A DNA stretch of 64,000 nt from Gammaproteobacteria bacterium (GCA_027006175.1 JALTKS010000101.1:1-64000), one strand, 5' to 3'. Shown: positions 19,916 to 28,891, counted from the first letter of the stretch. Numbers and translations: made by a program. Notes: generated from the letters alone by a model not told the origin.

Positions 19916-19921
19916 ATTATA
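19916..19921 (-). promoter_or_regulatory. Candidate -10 element of gyrA
   Basis: A perfect TATAAT on the minus strand lies 25 bases before the gyrA start codon. No recognisable -35 lies at the right spacing. gyrA promoters are often supercoiling-sensitive with poor -35 elements, so this is compatible but unproven. The rest of the 184-base gap up to mtnA holds no clear site. Confidence 0.3.
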
Positions 19922-20074
19922 TTAAATTCAGTAGGTTATGGCTTGAAGCAAGTAATTCCCCCCAAGCCCCAAAAACACCTGACCATAAGCCGCTCATAAT
20001 ACCACAGCAATAGCTATAAAGGCACTAGGAATCAGGGTTTTAGATGTGAATATTGTGCCTGAAATGGCAGATCT

Positions 20075-21118
20075 CTAAGATTGCATCAACTCGGCTATTT
20101 TTAGGCTATTTGGCGCTTCAATAACGCCCTTTTCAGTCACAATAACATCAATTAAGCTCGCTGGCGTGACATCAAACACAGGGTTCCATGCTTCACTGCC
20201 CTTTGCGGCCACAGATTGGCCTGATAACGCTAATAACTCGTCTGCGCCGCGATGCTCAATAGGAATCGCTGCCCCATCCGCTACCGCCATATCAATCGTT
20301 GAGGTCGGCGCTACAACCATGACCTTGACGCCATAGTGTTTTGCCTGAATCGCACCGGCTAAGGTACCAATCTTGTTTGCCACATCACCGTTGGCTGCAA
20401 TACGGTCTGAACCAACCACGAACCACTGCACCTGCCCACTGCTCATTAAGGCGGATACGGCACCTTCGGCCACCAGGGTCACGGGAATATCATCATGAAG
20501 CAATTCCCATGCAGTTAATCGTGCCCCTTGTAACCAGGGACGGGTTTCATCTGCAAACACCTTATTTAATTTATTCATTTGCCAGGCGCTTCGGATAACA
20601 CCCAATGCTGTGCCATAACCACCGGTAGCCAGTGCGCCCGCATTGCAATGGGTTAATACACCCGAGCCGGCATCAATAAACGCCGCACCCAGTTCACCCA
20701 TGGTTTTATTCGCATCAATATCGTGCTGATGAATTTGCATGGCTTCATCTAAAAGAATAGTGACCGGATCACTTTCTATGTCATCAATAAGATGACGCAT
20801 TTTATCGATAGCCCAGAATAAATTAATGGCTGTTGGGCGTGAGGCTAATAAAACATCAAGATCTTTCTGAATAGTATTTTTCCACTCAGAGGTTGATTCC
20901 ACATAACGATGCCTTGCCGCAATCACCACACCATAAGCCGCTGTAATTCCGATCGCTGGTGCACCACGTACCACCATATCGGTAATAGCATCTGCAACCG
21001 ATTCAACCGTATTAAGTTGAATATATTTTGTCTCCGCCGGCAGTAAGCGTTGATCAAGTAATTCAAGTTGGTCACCTTCCCAAAGAATCGGTTGTATGTT
21101 TTCTAGTTCAACTTGCAT
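20075..21118 (-). CDS. mtnA: S-methyl-5-thioribose-1-phosphate isomerase
   Basis: MtnA isomerises MTR-1-P to MTRu-1-P in the methionine salvage pathway. The 347-residue protein of the eIF2B-like fold has RGAPAIGITAAYG (51-63), the proposed catalytic Cys158 in LTHCNAGALATGGYGT, and Asp238 in VGSDRIAANGDVANKIGT. These match the B. subtilis residues Cys160 and Asp240. No other salvage gene is nearby; the mtnA-gyrA neighbourhood itself is conserved in Pseudomonas. Element F lies 33 bases upstream of its start. Confidence 0.94.
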   Translation of the reverse strand: MQVELENIQPILWEGDQLELLDQRLLPAETKYIQLNTVESVADAITDMVVRGAPAIGITAAYGVVIAARHRYVESTSEWKNTIQKDLDVLLASRPTAINLFWAIDKMRHLIDDIESDPVTILLDEAMQIHQHDIDANKTMGELGAAFIDAGSGVLTHCNAGALATGGYGTALGVIRSAWQMNKLNKVFADETRPWLQGARLTAWELLHDDIPVTLVAEGAVSALMSSGQVQWFVVGSDRIAANGDVANKIGTLAGAIQAKHYGVKVMVVAPTSTIDMAVADGAAIPIEHRGADELLALSGQSVAAKGSEAWNPVFDVTPASLIDVIVTEKGVIEAPNSLKIAELMQS

Positions 21119-21151
21119 TTGTTTTTCCTATTCGTCCTTATTGGCATGGTT

Positions 21152-21286
21152 GCAGTCAGTCTTCTCTTTCTGACGCATCGTGCAGCGCAGCGGATGCCCT
21201 GAACCATTGGGAATGGTTAGGGTACGCATAATGAAGCTCGTAGAGATTCTTTGCGTCAGCTAAGGAAGAAAGAGAAAGCTGACTGC
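21152..21286 (+). repeat. Palindromic element F (type 1, with inserted inner hairpins)
   Basis: The outer 20-base arms at 21152-21171 and 21267-21286 pair except for one mismatch and one G.U. The 95-base core begins GACGCATCGTGCAGCGCAGCG and ends CTAAGGA, the same ends as the cores of elements A, B and C, but is about 60 bases longer. The extra part carries an inner pair TGACGCA/TGCGTCA (21171-21177 and 21252-21258, alternative to the end of the outer arm) and a hairpin 21194-21229 (ATGC, CCCT, AACCATT paired with AATGGTT, AGGG, GCAT). It lies between rlmD and mtnA. Confidence 0.75.
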
Positions 21287-21326
21287 TTAGTAGCTCATAG
21301 TTTATTGTTGTATAAAAAATATAATA

Positions 21327-22646
21327 TTAGTTTTTTTCAAATACTGCGATCGATTCAACATGGGATGTGTGCGGAAACATATCCATGATACCTGCTCGAA
21401 GCAAACGATAACCTTGGTTCTTAGCCAGCTCACCAGCATCACGTGCAAGTGTTGCGATATTGCACGATACATAAACAATACGTTCTGGCCCAATCTCTTT
21501 CATGCGACTCACTACTTCAAAAGCACCGCTGCGCGGTGGGTCTAATAACATCCGGTCTATGCCTTTTATTTCTACTGGAATATCTTTGGTTAAATCGGCA
21601 GCAAGATATTCAACATTGCCTATGTTATTAATCGAGGCATTATGTTTAGCGCGATCAACCAAGGCCTCGCTACCTTCGATACCAATGACCTGTTGGCAAT
21701 GCCGTGCTAAAGGCAAACTAAAATTACCAATACCACAAAACAGATCCAGCACTTTGCTATCTTTGTTTAACGCTAATAATTCGATAGCTTGATTAATCAT
21801 TTTCTTATTAAGATCAGCATTGACCTGTGTGAAGTCTGTTGGAAGAAATTCATACTTCACCTCATAGTCGGGCAAACTATACGTTAACTGTGACTGCTCA
21901 GGAGAAAGTGGTGCCGCCGTATCCGTTCCTTTCGGTTGCAACCAGACATGTATGCCAGACTTTTCTGCAAAGGCTTTAAGCAAAGCAATATCATCTGCAA
22001 CCAGTTCTTCCAGGTTCCTGAACACCAGCGTTGTGTGGTTATCGCCTACTGCCACTTCTATTTGCGCTATTTTTTGATATGCGCTCAAACTACGTACTAA
22101 CGCCTGCAGTTCCTCTAAATGCTCACCCACAGATTCATGCAATACTTTGCAAACACTCATATCCGTTAAAAAACCACTGCTTTTTTCACGAAAACCAATC
22201 AACAATTTATCTTTCTTCACAACAAAGCGAACTCCTAACCTCGCCTTACGACGATAACCGGTGGTTGCAGTTGTTAATGGAGGAATGATTTCTGGAATAT
22301 CTAATTCCGCAAGATGTTTAAACTGATCGACTAACACGGATTCTTTATGCGCTCGCTGCGCTTCTGGTGACATATGCTGAAGACTACAACCACCACAAAG
22401 CAGGAAGTGAGGGCAAACAGGCTCTACACGTTCGGAAGACGCTTTGATTATGTCAACTGCGCGCCCTTCTGCAAATTTTGAACGTTGTGACGTATATACA
22501 AACATCACCTCTTCACCAGGCAATGCACCATCAATAAAAATAGTCTTGCCATCCAGCCGTGCAATACCACGACCTTCATGTGAAATAGATTCTACGTTTG
22601 CAGCAACCGGCTCGGTTGGCAATTTTTTTCTACGACGACGTCCCAT
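21327..22646 (-). CDS. rlmD: 23S rRNA (uracil-1939-C5)-methyltransferase
   Basis: RlmD (RumA) methylates U1939 of 23S rRNA. The 439-residue protein starts with a basic MGRRRRKK stretch and a TRAM domain (about 12-68). It then has iron-sulfur ligands Cys78, Cys84 and Cys87 (CPHFLLCGGC) plus a later Cys near 161. The SAM site is LDLFCGIGNFSLPLA, and the catalytic Cys395 lies in YVSCNIATLARD, ending in MFPHTSHVE. The cysM-rlmD order is conserved in gammaproteobacteria, where relA usually follows; here mtnA follows instead. Confidence 0.95.
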   Translation of the reverse strand: MGRRRRKKLPTEPVAANVESISHEGRGIARLDGKTIFIDGALPGEEVMFVYTSQRSKFAEGRAVDIIKASSERVEPVCPHFLLCGGCSLQHMSPEAQRAHKESVLVDQFKHLAELDIPEIIPPLTTATTGYRRKARLGVRFVVKKDKLLIGFREKSSGFLTDMSVCKVLHESVGEHLEELQALVRSLSAYQKIAQIEVAVGDNHTTLVFRNLEELVADDIALLKAFAEKSGIHVWLQPKGTDTAAPLSPEQSQLTYSLPDYEVKYEFLPTDFTQVNADLNKKMINQAIELLALNKDSKVLDLFCGIGNFSLPLARHCQQVIGIEGSEALVDRAKHNASINNIGNVEYLAADLTKDIPVEIKGIDRMLLDPPRSGAFEVVSRMKEIGPERIVYVSCNIATLARDAGELAKNQGYRLLRAGIMDMFPHTSHVESIAVFEKN

Positions 22647-22691
22647 TTAATATATCCAGATTTAAAATATTGAACATTGCAAAGCAAATGA

Positions 22692-23585
22692 TTACTCGGC
22701 AGGAAAAACACCGGTAGAAAGATAGCGATCACCCCGATCGCAAATAATCGTGACGATAACAGCATTCTCAACCTGTTTGGATAACGCCAATGCGGCTGCC
22801 ACGGCACCACCGGATGAAATACCGGCAAAGATACCTTCTTGAGACGCCAGCAAACGAGTTGTTTCCTCTGCCTCTTGTTGGTTCACATCAATGATTTTGT
22901 CCACACGCGTGTCATCATAAATCTTTGGCAGGTATTCTTTCGGCCAACGGCGAATACCGGGGATCGCTGAACCTTCCGTAGGCTGCACACCCACAATCTC
23001 AATCTCAGCATTTTTCTCTTTCAGAAAACGTGACGTCCCCATAATCGTGCCGGTTGTGCCCATCGAACTCACAAAATGGGTAATACTACCTTCTGTATCA
23101 CGCCAAATTTCAGGGCCGGTACCTTCATAGTGTGCCAGCGGATTATCCTGATTAGAAAACTGATCCAGAATAATCCCTTCACCCGCTGCTTCCATTTCGC
23201 GCGCCTTATCAATCGCCGCTTCCATACTGCCTTCACGTGGTGTCAGAATAATCTCTGCGCCAAACGCCTTCATCACCCCTCGGCGCTCAAGACTCATGTG
23301 CTCGGGCATCACTAATTTCAACTTATAACCCTGCATCGCCGCCGCCATTGCCAACGCAATACCTGTATTGCCGCTGGTTGCCTCGATCAGCGTATCGCCA
23401 GGCTTAATATCCCCGCGGTCTTGCGCATGTTTAATCATGCTCAGCGCAGGCCGATCCTTTACCGATCCAGCCGGATTATTGCCTTCCAGTTTAACCAGCA
23501 AGGTATTCGTTGTATCGCCTGCCAAACGTTGCAGACGAACCAACGGCGTATTGCCAACAAAATGATCTAAAGTTAAGTATTTCAT
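22692..23585 (-). CDS. cysM: Cysteine synthase B
   Basis: CysM is a PLP beta-synthase making cysteine (or S-sulfocysteine from thiosulfate) from O-acetylserine. The 297-residue protein has the PLP Lys43 in PAGSVKDRPALSM, the SGNTG loop at 71-75 and a late SSGGAVAAAL. The length and the GIRRWPKEYLP segment fit CysM better than CysK. It is divergent from the orphan HPt gene, a trace of the conserved acpS-barA/gacS-cysM-rlmD neighbourhood. Confidence 0.94.
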   Translation of the reverse strand: MKYLTLDHFVGNTPLVRLQRLAGDTTNTLLVKLEGNNPAGSVKDRPALSMIKHAQDRGDIKPGDTLIEATSGNTGIALAMAAAMQGYKLKLVMPEHMSLERRGVMKAFGAEIILTPREGSMEAAIDKAREMEAAGEGIILDQFSNQDNPLAHYEGTGPEIWRDTEGSITHFVSSMGTTGTIMGTSRFLKEKNAEIEIVGVQPTEGSAIPGIRRWPKEYLPKIYDDTRVDKIIDVNQQEAEETTRLLASQEGIFAGISSGGAVAAALALSKQVENAVIVTIICDRGDRYLSTGVFPAE

Positions 23586-23693
23586 CCGTCTATTTTACCT
23601 TAAATCTTATCAATATGCAGTGGGGCTGGCATTCCGCCGCCTTCCGATGTATAAATACGGTGACTCTCTGAAAATACAAAACTAAATACGAAT

Positions 23694-24020
23694 ATGGACA
23701 TGGAAACCAAAGTCTACGATGAACAACTCTCACTAGAACTTGCTGGAGGCAACGAAGACCTCGCCCAGCAAATGTTCGAGATGCTACGCAATGAACTCCC
23801 CGCCCTACAATCCTCTATGAACGAAGCGTTTGAAGAAGGCGACAAAGCCGCATTGTACGATAACGTACATAAAATTAACGGTTCTACCCGTTATTGCGGC
23901 GTTCCTGCTGTTGGCAAAGCGGCCAATAATCTGGAGTTATTGCTAAAAGATGAAATTGACGAGCTCGATACATCACTTGAAAATCTTAATGCGGAAATTG
24001 AGCGACTTCTGGCCTTTTAG
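23694..24020 (+). CDS. Stand-alone histidine phosphotransfer (HPt) protein, BarA/GacS type
   Basis: The 108-residue all-helical protein has a single HPt domain. The phosphorylatable His59 lies in HKINGSTRYCGVP, very close to the C-terminal HPt motif of BarA/GacS sensor kinases (HKLHGA..YCGVP). No kinase or receiver domain is encoded next to it. In related genomes the full barA/gacS gene occupies this slot between acpS and cysM, so this gene looks either like the retained end of that kinase or like an independent HPt acting in a split relay. The start may be 23694 or the ATG at 23700; neither has a clear ribosome site. Confidence 0.85.
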   Translation: MDMETKVYDEQLSLELAGGNEDLAQQMFEMLRNELPALQSSMNEAFEEGDKAALYDNVHKINGSTRYCGVPAVGKAANNLELLLKDEIDELDTSLENLNAEIERLLAF

Positions 24021-24087
24021 CTCTAAATAAGTTAATTCTGACAATGAGAGCAGACGACTACTTAACCTTAAATTTGCAATAAGCCAA

Positions 24088-24176
24088 TAGTCTGGTGACA
24101 GCTTTTCTCTGATACCGAATCGAATCGAACAAAGTGAGGTTCCCTGAGGTAGCAGAGAAAAGCTGGCACCAGACTA
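24088..24176 (+). repeat. Palindromic element D (type 2) between HPt gene and acpS
   Basis: The 89-base hairpin has 24-base arms (24088-24111, 24153-24176) with a single mismatch. The 41-base loop contains CGAATCGAATCGAAC and GAGGTTCCCTGAGG. This core matches that of element E and only weakly the GACGCAT type (shared AAC..AGTGA..CCCTRAGG). It separates two convergent genes, 67 bases after the HPt stop and 18 bases after the acpS stop, so it might serve both as a 3'-end structure. Confidence 0.8.
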
Positions 24177-24194
24177 CGAAGCCAACCACCCACT

Positions 24195-24578
24195 CTAAAG
24201 ATTCTTACAAAGCGTCACAAAAGCAACCGCATGGTCATCTTCATCAGCAATACTAATGTAACCCGCACCAATCCCCATCGCTTCCACTAATTCCTCAGCC
24301 CGCTCAAAATACTCCAAAACAGGCTTACCATGCTCATCATGCCCCACACCGATATCACGCAAACTCATACCCTGACTAAACCCAATCCCCATCGCCTTCG
24401 CAACAGCCTCTTTTGCCGCAAACCGTTTCGCCAAAAAATGTGCTGGCCTAACCGATTGTGCATAATCCTCCAACTCAGCATCCGTTAAAATTCGCCGAGA
24501 AAATTTATCACCATACTCATCGATATTTTTCTGCATCCGTGAAACACGAACAATGTCTGTGCCAATACCGTAAATCAT
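24195..24578 (-). CDS. acpS: Holo-[acyl-carrier-protein] synthase
   Basis: AcpS transfers 4'-phosphopantetheine from CoA to apo-ACP. The 127-residue protein has the metal and CoA residues Asp8 in [12 protein letters not shown] and Glu57 in [14 protein letters not shown], both diagnostic. It overlaps pdxJ by 4 bases, the usual pdxJ-acpS pair at the end of the recO operon. Confidence 0.96.
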   Translation of the reverse strand: MIYGIGTDIVRVSRMQKNIDEYGDKFSRRILTDAELEDYAQSVRPAHFLAKRFAAKEAVAKAMGIGFSQGMSLRDIGVGHDEHGKPVLEYFERAEELVEAMGIGAGYISIADEDDHAVAFVTLCKNL

Positions 24579-25339
24579 GATGGTGTCAGAAGTGCCAACA
24601 AACGGGCATCGCGCATTAACTTTTTCATTTCTCTCACCGATTCCTGCAAACCAGTGAAGACAGCCCGGGCAATAATCGCGTGACCAATATTTAATTCTCG
24701 TATGCCGATTAATGCCGCGATCGATTCTACATTGTGGTAATGCAATCCATGCCCTGCGTTGACGTGCAAACCTGCTTTAATACCGGCATCAACGGCAGTA
24801 CAAATACGCTCAAATTCATGCCTACGTTCTTCAGCGGTTTCAGCATCTGCAAAACGGCCTGTATGAATTTCAATAACTGGCGCACCCACTTCTGCTGAGG
24901 CTTGAATTTGTTCTACATCAGGATCAATAAATAATGACACGCGCACATGAGCTTCCGCTAAACGCGAACAAGCCTCTTTCATTCGGCTTAGCTGACCTTT
25001 TACTTCCAGACCACCTTCTGTTGTGAGTTCTTCTCGACTTTCCGGAACAAGACAGCAATCATCCGGTTTTACCTCCGATGCAATGACAAGCATTTCTTCA
25101 GTGACCGCCATTTCCAGATTCATGCGTGTTTGTAAAATATCACGTAGCATAAAAACATCACGATCTTGAATATGACGTCGATCTTCCCGTAGGTGTAAGG
25201 TAATCGCATCCGCACCGGCTTGCTCAGCTTCAATAGCGGCTTGCACAGGATCAGGGTATTGCGTGCCACGTGCCTGACGTAAAGTCGCGACATGATCAAT
25301 GTTTACACCTAATAAAATATCAGTGACTGACTCAGGCAC
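24575..25339 (-). CDS. pdxJ: Pyridoxine 5'-phosphate synthase
   Basis: PdxJ condenses aminoacetone phosphate and deoxyxylulose 5-phosphate to pyridoxine phosphate. The 254-residue TIM-barrel protein shows [15 protein letters not shown] (12-26), HLREDRRHI (49-57) with conserved histidines, and [10 protein letters not shown] near the C-terminus. It follows recO by 18 bases and overlaps acpS. Confidence 0.96.
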   Translation of the reverse strand: MPESVTDILLGVNIDHVATLRQARGTQYPDPVQAAIEAEQAGADAITLHLREDRRHIQDRDVFMLRDILQTRMNLEMAVTEEMLVIASEVKPDDCCLVPESREELTTEGGLEVKGQLSRMKEACSRLAEAHVRVSLFIDPDVEQIQASAEVGAPVIEIHTGRFADAETAEERRHEFERICTAVDAGIKAGLHVNAGHGLHYHNVESIAALIGIRELNIGHAIIARAVFTGLQESVREMKKLMRDARLLALLTPS

Positions 25340-25357
25340 CCTTCACTCTCCTAGAAA

Positions 25358-26089
25358 TTAACTCATCGAACGATGATTATACAACAGTCGGCTTTGTAAT
25401 GGCTTATCACCAATATAGCCCTGCAAGACACTGCGCATTAAGCGCTTACAATCATGCAAGCAATCCGTATCATCCAGCGTTTCATTATTTAAAGCAATAA
25501 TACTACGTCCACTTAACTTTGGGCCATTCGGTACACTGTTTTCTGTACAGATAACCGGACCATGTTCAAAAACATAATGATAATAATAGTCAGGGTCTAT
25601 GGACTCCCCTGTATTGACATCATGATCAAGCACCAGACCATAACCTAGTTCTTGCAGCAATTGTTTTTCAAATAATCGCAGACCCACTTCTATAGGTTGG
25701 CTGTTTGTTTCCGATTCACGTAACGCCGTTAATGCTTTTGCATAAAGCGTAAAGAGTTCTTCGTGAACATCGGCATGTTTCAATAATCGAAAAATCAGTT
25801 CTGTCAGGTAATAGGCACTAGCATAGGAGCCACCTGCTAATGGTTTAACGTATTCTGCGGCTTCAACCTGCGTTAAGGTATGTAGATCCCCCTTACCTGT
25901 CCAGGAAATCAATAGTGGTTGGAATACTTGTAATAATGCGTTGGTGCGCGACTTGGGTCTTCTTGCCCCTTTGGCAACCATTGCCACGCGACCATGATTA
26001 ACGGAAAAGACCTCTAAAATAAGACTGGTGTTCCGGAAATCACGGCGGTGCAAAACGAAACAGGGCTCATTTTCAATCCGTTGGCTCAT
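25358..26089 (-). CDS. recO: DNA repair protein RecO
   Basis: RecO anneals complementary strands and, with RecR, loads RecA on SSB-coated gaps. The 243-residue protein opens with the OB-fold region (about 8-85: CFVLHRRDFRNTSLILEVFS, then VAKGARRPKS) followed by a helical domain (YYLTELIFRLL). Its ATG shares one base with the era stop (TAATG), so it is translationally coupled to era. Confidence 0.93.
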   Translation of the reverse strand: MSQRIENEPCFVLHRRDFRNTSLILEVFSVNHGRVAMVAKGARRPKSRTNALLQVFQPLLISWTGKGDLHTLTQVEAAEYVKPLAGGSYASAYYLTELIFRLLKHADVHEELFTLYAKALTALRESETNSQPIEVGLRLFEKQLLQELGYGLVLDHDVNTGESIDPDYYYHYVFEHGPVICTENSVPNGPKLSGRSIIALNNETLDDTDCLHDCKRLMRSVLQGYIGDKPLQSRLLYNHRSMS

Positions 26090-26991
26090 TAGAAATCGTC
26101 AGTGTATCCAAGGCTACGTAAAGCACGTGTATCATCTGACCAGCCCTCACGTACTTTAACCCAAAGCCGAACAAACACTTTTGTTTCAAGCATCTTTTCT
26201 AATTCAAGTCGTGATTGACGACCAATTTCTTTTAACATTGAGCCGTTCTTACCGATTACGATCACTTTTTGACCATCACGCTCAACCCAGATAACCGCGC
26301 CAACCCGTAAAACACCATCCTCGTGTTGATATTCCTCAATTTCAACCGTTAGGGCATAAGGCAACTCTTTACCCAGGCGTCGAATTAATTTTTCACGAAT
26401 TAACTCTGCTGCAATGAACCGCATACTTCTGTCAGTGACTTGTTCTTCATCATAGAAAAAATCAGATTCTGGCAACATTGTTTTCAATGTTGACTCAAGC
26501 AATTCAGTGTTATCTCCTTTTGTCGCTGATAGAGGAATGATTTCAGCTACATTCTTCAGTTCTGATAATTTCTGCAGCAAAGGCAACAAAGCATCTTTCT
26601 TATCTAATCTATCTATTTTATTTATAGCTATAATTATTTTCGCATCCGTATGCTCAAGGCGTTCAAACACTAAATCATCCGCTTCATTCCAACCGGTTGC
26701 TTCAATAACAAACACAATAATATCGACATCATGAACGGCTGTTTTAGCGGCACGATTCATATAACGATTCATCGCATGCTTATTATCAATATGCATGCCG
26801 GGTGTATCAACAAAAATAAACTGTGTGTCTTTGGTGGTTTTAATACCTAATACGCGATGCCGTGTTGTTTGTGGCTTACGGGAAGTAATGCAAATCTTTT
26901 GCCCGACCAATCTATTTAATAACGTTGACTTACCAACGTTTGGACGCCCAATAAAGGCAATATATCCACAACGCTTGACGTCTGCACTCAT
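26089..26991 (-). CDS. era: GTPase Era
   Basis: Era is an essential GTPase that binds 16S rRNA near its 3' end during 30S maturation. The 300-residue protein has G1 GRPNVGKST at 15-23, the switch region QTTRHRVLGI, G3 DTPG at 62-65, G4 NKID near 125, and a C-terminal KH domain (about 210-290: VIGKNGSMLKEIGRQSRLELE). It overlaps rnc by one base (TAATG) and recO by one base. Confidence 0.97.
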   Translation of the reverse strand: MSADVKRCGYIAFIGRPNVGKSTLLNRLVGQKICITSRKPQTTRHRVLGIKTTKDTQFIFVDTPGMHIDNKHAMNRYMNRAAKTAVHDVDIIVFVIEATGWNEADDLVFERLEHTDAKIIIAINKIDRLDKKDALLPLLQKLSELKNVAEIIPLSATKGDNTELLESTLKTMLPESDFFYDEEQVTDRSMRFIAAELIREKLIRRLGKELPYALTVEIEEYQHEDGVLRVGAVIWVERDGQKVIVIGKNGSMLKEIGRQSRLELEKMLETKVFVRLWVKVREGWSDDTRALRSLGYTDDF

Positions 26992-27671
26992 TATTCCGAA
27001 CCGCTACTAATACGTTGTAAAATTTCACTGGCTGCAGATTGCTCTGCTTTTCGTCGGCTACTGCCAACAGCCGTTACACTATCACCATCTTCTATGCTGC
27101 ACTCAATCTTAAATGTTTGCGCATGTGCCTTTCCTGTGACTTCAATAACATTATAACTCGGTAATGCTTGATGACGGGATTGCAAATATTCCTGAAGACG
27201 TGTTTTAGGATCTTTGCCAACACTGTCAGGGCTTACATCTGCGATACGTGTTGCCAATTGAGCAAGAATAAAATCACGACAGGTAGTCAGATCTGAATCC
27301 AGATAAATGGCGCCAATAATCGCTTCAAAGGCATCTGCTAATATTGAACTACGACGAAAACCACCGCTCTTTAGCTCGCCAGGACCTAATCTTAAGAAAT
27401 CACCTAATGATAAATCTTTTGCCAACTCGGATAATGTTTCGCCTTTTACAAGACTTGCCCTTAATCGGCTCATTTCTCCTTCCGAGCATTCCGGGAAGCG
27501 GTGAAACAATTCATCAGCAATAACCATTCCCAAAATAGCATCGCCTAGAAACTCTAGTCGTTCATTATTGGATTGTCCCGCACTACGATGCGTCAAGGCT
27601 TTAAGTAATAATGCCTCATCTTTAAACGTGTAGTCTATCTGGCTCGATAGCTTGACAAGATCAGGGGTCAA
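26991..27671 (-). CDS. rnc: Ribonuclease III
   Basis: RNase III cleaves double-stranded RNA in rRNA and mRNA processing. The 226-residue protein has the signature NERLEFLGD (36-44, catalytic Glu40 and Asp44), the second acidic site in ADAFEAIIGAIYLD, and a double-stranded-RNA-binding domain (about 153-222). The start is TTG at 27671: no other start precedes the conserved N-terminus, GAGG lies 7 bases upstream, and the TTGA overlaps the stop of the preceding gene. Confidence 0.96.
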   Translation of the reverse strand: MTPDLVKLSSQIDYTFKDEALLLKALTHRSAGQSNNERLEFLGDAILGMVIADELFHRFPECSEGEMSRLRASLVKGETLSELAKDLSLGDFLRLGPGELKSGGFRRSSILADAFEAIIGAIYLDSDLTTCRDFILAQLATRIADVSPDSVGKDPKTRLQEYLQSRHQALPSYNVIEVTGKAHAQTFKIECSIEDGDSVTAVGSSRRKAEQSAASEILQRISSGSE

Positions 27672-28039
27672 TTCACAGCCTCAACTTTTTCATGAAATTC
27701 TGCCAATAAACTAAGTGGCCCTACTAATGGCACTTTAACTGTATAATCAACTCTTATTATTGCTGCGCCATTTCTCTTGTTAACTTTAATATTACGTTTT
27801 TTAATGTTTCGTATATTATTAATATCAAGTTTTCTTAATAATAGGTTACGTATTTGTGTTCTCGACATACGTGAAATACCTTGCGTTTTTTCTAAAGATG
27901 ATAGCGAATATTTTATATTATAATTTTCCCAATAGATCGGATAGATCTTTAAGCCCAAGGCAACAAAAAAAGCGATTAAACCAAGAATAATTAACCAACC
28001 TATTCCCGTAACACCTCGTTGATTTTTTAAATTCCTCAT
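27668..28039 (-). CDS. DUF4845 membrane protein
   Basis: This is a 123-residue protein with one N-terminal membrane helix (about 12-32, following NQRGVTGIG) and a basic C-terminal domain ending in a beta-rich VDYTVKVPLVGPLSLLAEF. Proteins of this family are found between lepB and rnc in many gammaproteobacteria, and their function is unknown. The N-terminus resembles a pilin-like leader but lacks the +5 glutamate. It overlaps rnc by 4 bases. Confidence 0.85.
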   Translation of the reverse strand: MRNLKNQRGVTGIGWLIILGLIAFFVALGLKIYPIYWENYNIKYSLSSLEKTQGISRMSRTQIRNLLLRKLDINNIRNIKKRNIKVNKRNGAAIIRVDYTVKVPLVGPLSLLAEFHEKVEAVN

Positions 28040-28070
28040 ATCCAGATTCCTCTTGATGGGTCTAATATAT

Positions 28071-28877
28071 TCAATTCAGCTGTGTACCAATTCTATTCCA
28101 ACGGAATCGCTCACCTGAAAACCAGCCTTTTGATGCGTCTGAGCTAAACCAGATTATTTGTGCTTTGCCGACAAGGTTCTTTTCAGGTACAAATCCCCAA
28201 CCACGACTATCATTACTATTGTCGCGATTGTCTCCAAATGCAAGGTAATGTCCGTCAGGAACGTTAATATTAAGCGCCCCACTGTGATCCCGTCCACATA
28301 TATAGATTTGATGCTCTATTCCTAGCAGGTTTTCCTTCAGAATAGTCGCTGGCTGGCGGAAGTAACCTGGGCACTCTTCCGGCGCCGAACCTAATGGAAT
28401 TTGCTCTGCTTTTTTTCCATTAACATAGAGTGTTTTATTAATATAGCGGACCTGATCGCCTGGCACACCCACAACACGTTTAATGAAATTGGTTTCGTTG
28501 TCTTCAGGGTAACGAAATACAAAAACATCGCCTCGCTGAGGATGGCCAACATCAAATAACTTGGTGTCTATTACCGGCAATCTAACGCCATAACTAAACT
28601 TACTAACAAGAATATAATCACCAATTAACAAGGTGGGCTTCATAGAACCTGATGGAATTTCATACGGTTCGCCAACAAAAGAACGTAATAATAAAACAAT
28701 CAGGAAAACAGGGAAAAGTGAATTAGCATACTCAATAACGATTGGCTCAGGGACTTCCTGATTATTATCTGCTGTAGCGGCGGCTCTTTTCTTTGCTAAA
28801 AAGAATTTATCTGCCGCCCAGATAATGCCACTCACGAGTGCAAGAATTACCAATACTACTTCAAAATCAAACTTCAC
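28071..28877 (-). CDS. lepB: Signal peptidase I
   Basis: LepB removes signal peptides at the periplasmic face of the inner membrane. The 268-residue protein has two membrane helices (about 4-24 and 50-67), the catalytic Ser78 in PSGSMKPTL and general-base Lys133 in NFIKRVVGVPGD, and the late box GDNRDNSNDSRGWGFV. The start is GTG at 28877 with GGAG 8 bases upstream. It follows lepA by 14 bases, the conserved lepA-lepB operon. Confidence 0.97.
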   Translation of the reverse strand: MKFDFEVVLVILALVSGIIWAADKFFLAKKRAAATADNNQEVPEPIVIEYANSLFPVFLIVLLLRSFVGEPYEIPSGSMKPTLLIGDYILVSKFSYGVRLPVIDTKLFDVGHPQRGDVFVFRYPEDNETNFIKRVVGVPGDQVRYINKTLYVNGKKAEQIPLGSAPEECPGYFRQPATILKENLLGIEHQIYICGRDHSGALNINVPDGHYLAFGDNRDNSNDSRGWGFVPEKNLVGKAQIIWFSSDASKGWFSGERFRWNRIGTQLN

Positions 28878-28891
28878 CGTTGATACTCCAT

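Noticed and set aside
23694..24020. HPt gene as a pseudogene fragment of barA
   Set aside because: The frame is intact, starts and ends cleanly, keeps the phosphorylatable His and its surroundings, and shows no remnant of kinase sequence upstream in the 108-base gap.
24112..24152. tRNA-like T-loop string (GTTCGATTC) in element D on the minus strand
   Set aside because: No acceptor, D or anticodon stems can be drawn around it; the long flanking arms explain the structure better. No tRNA gene was found anywhere in the window.
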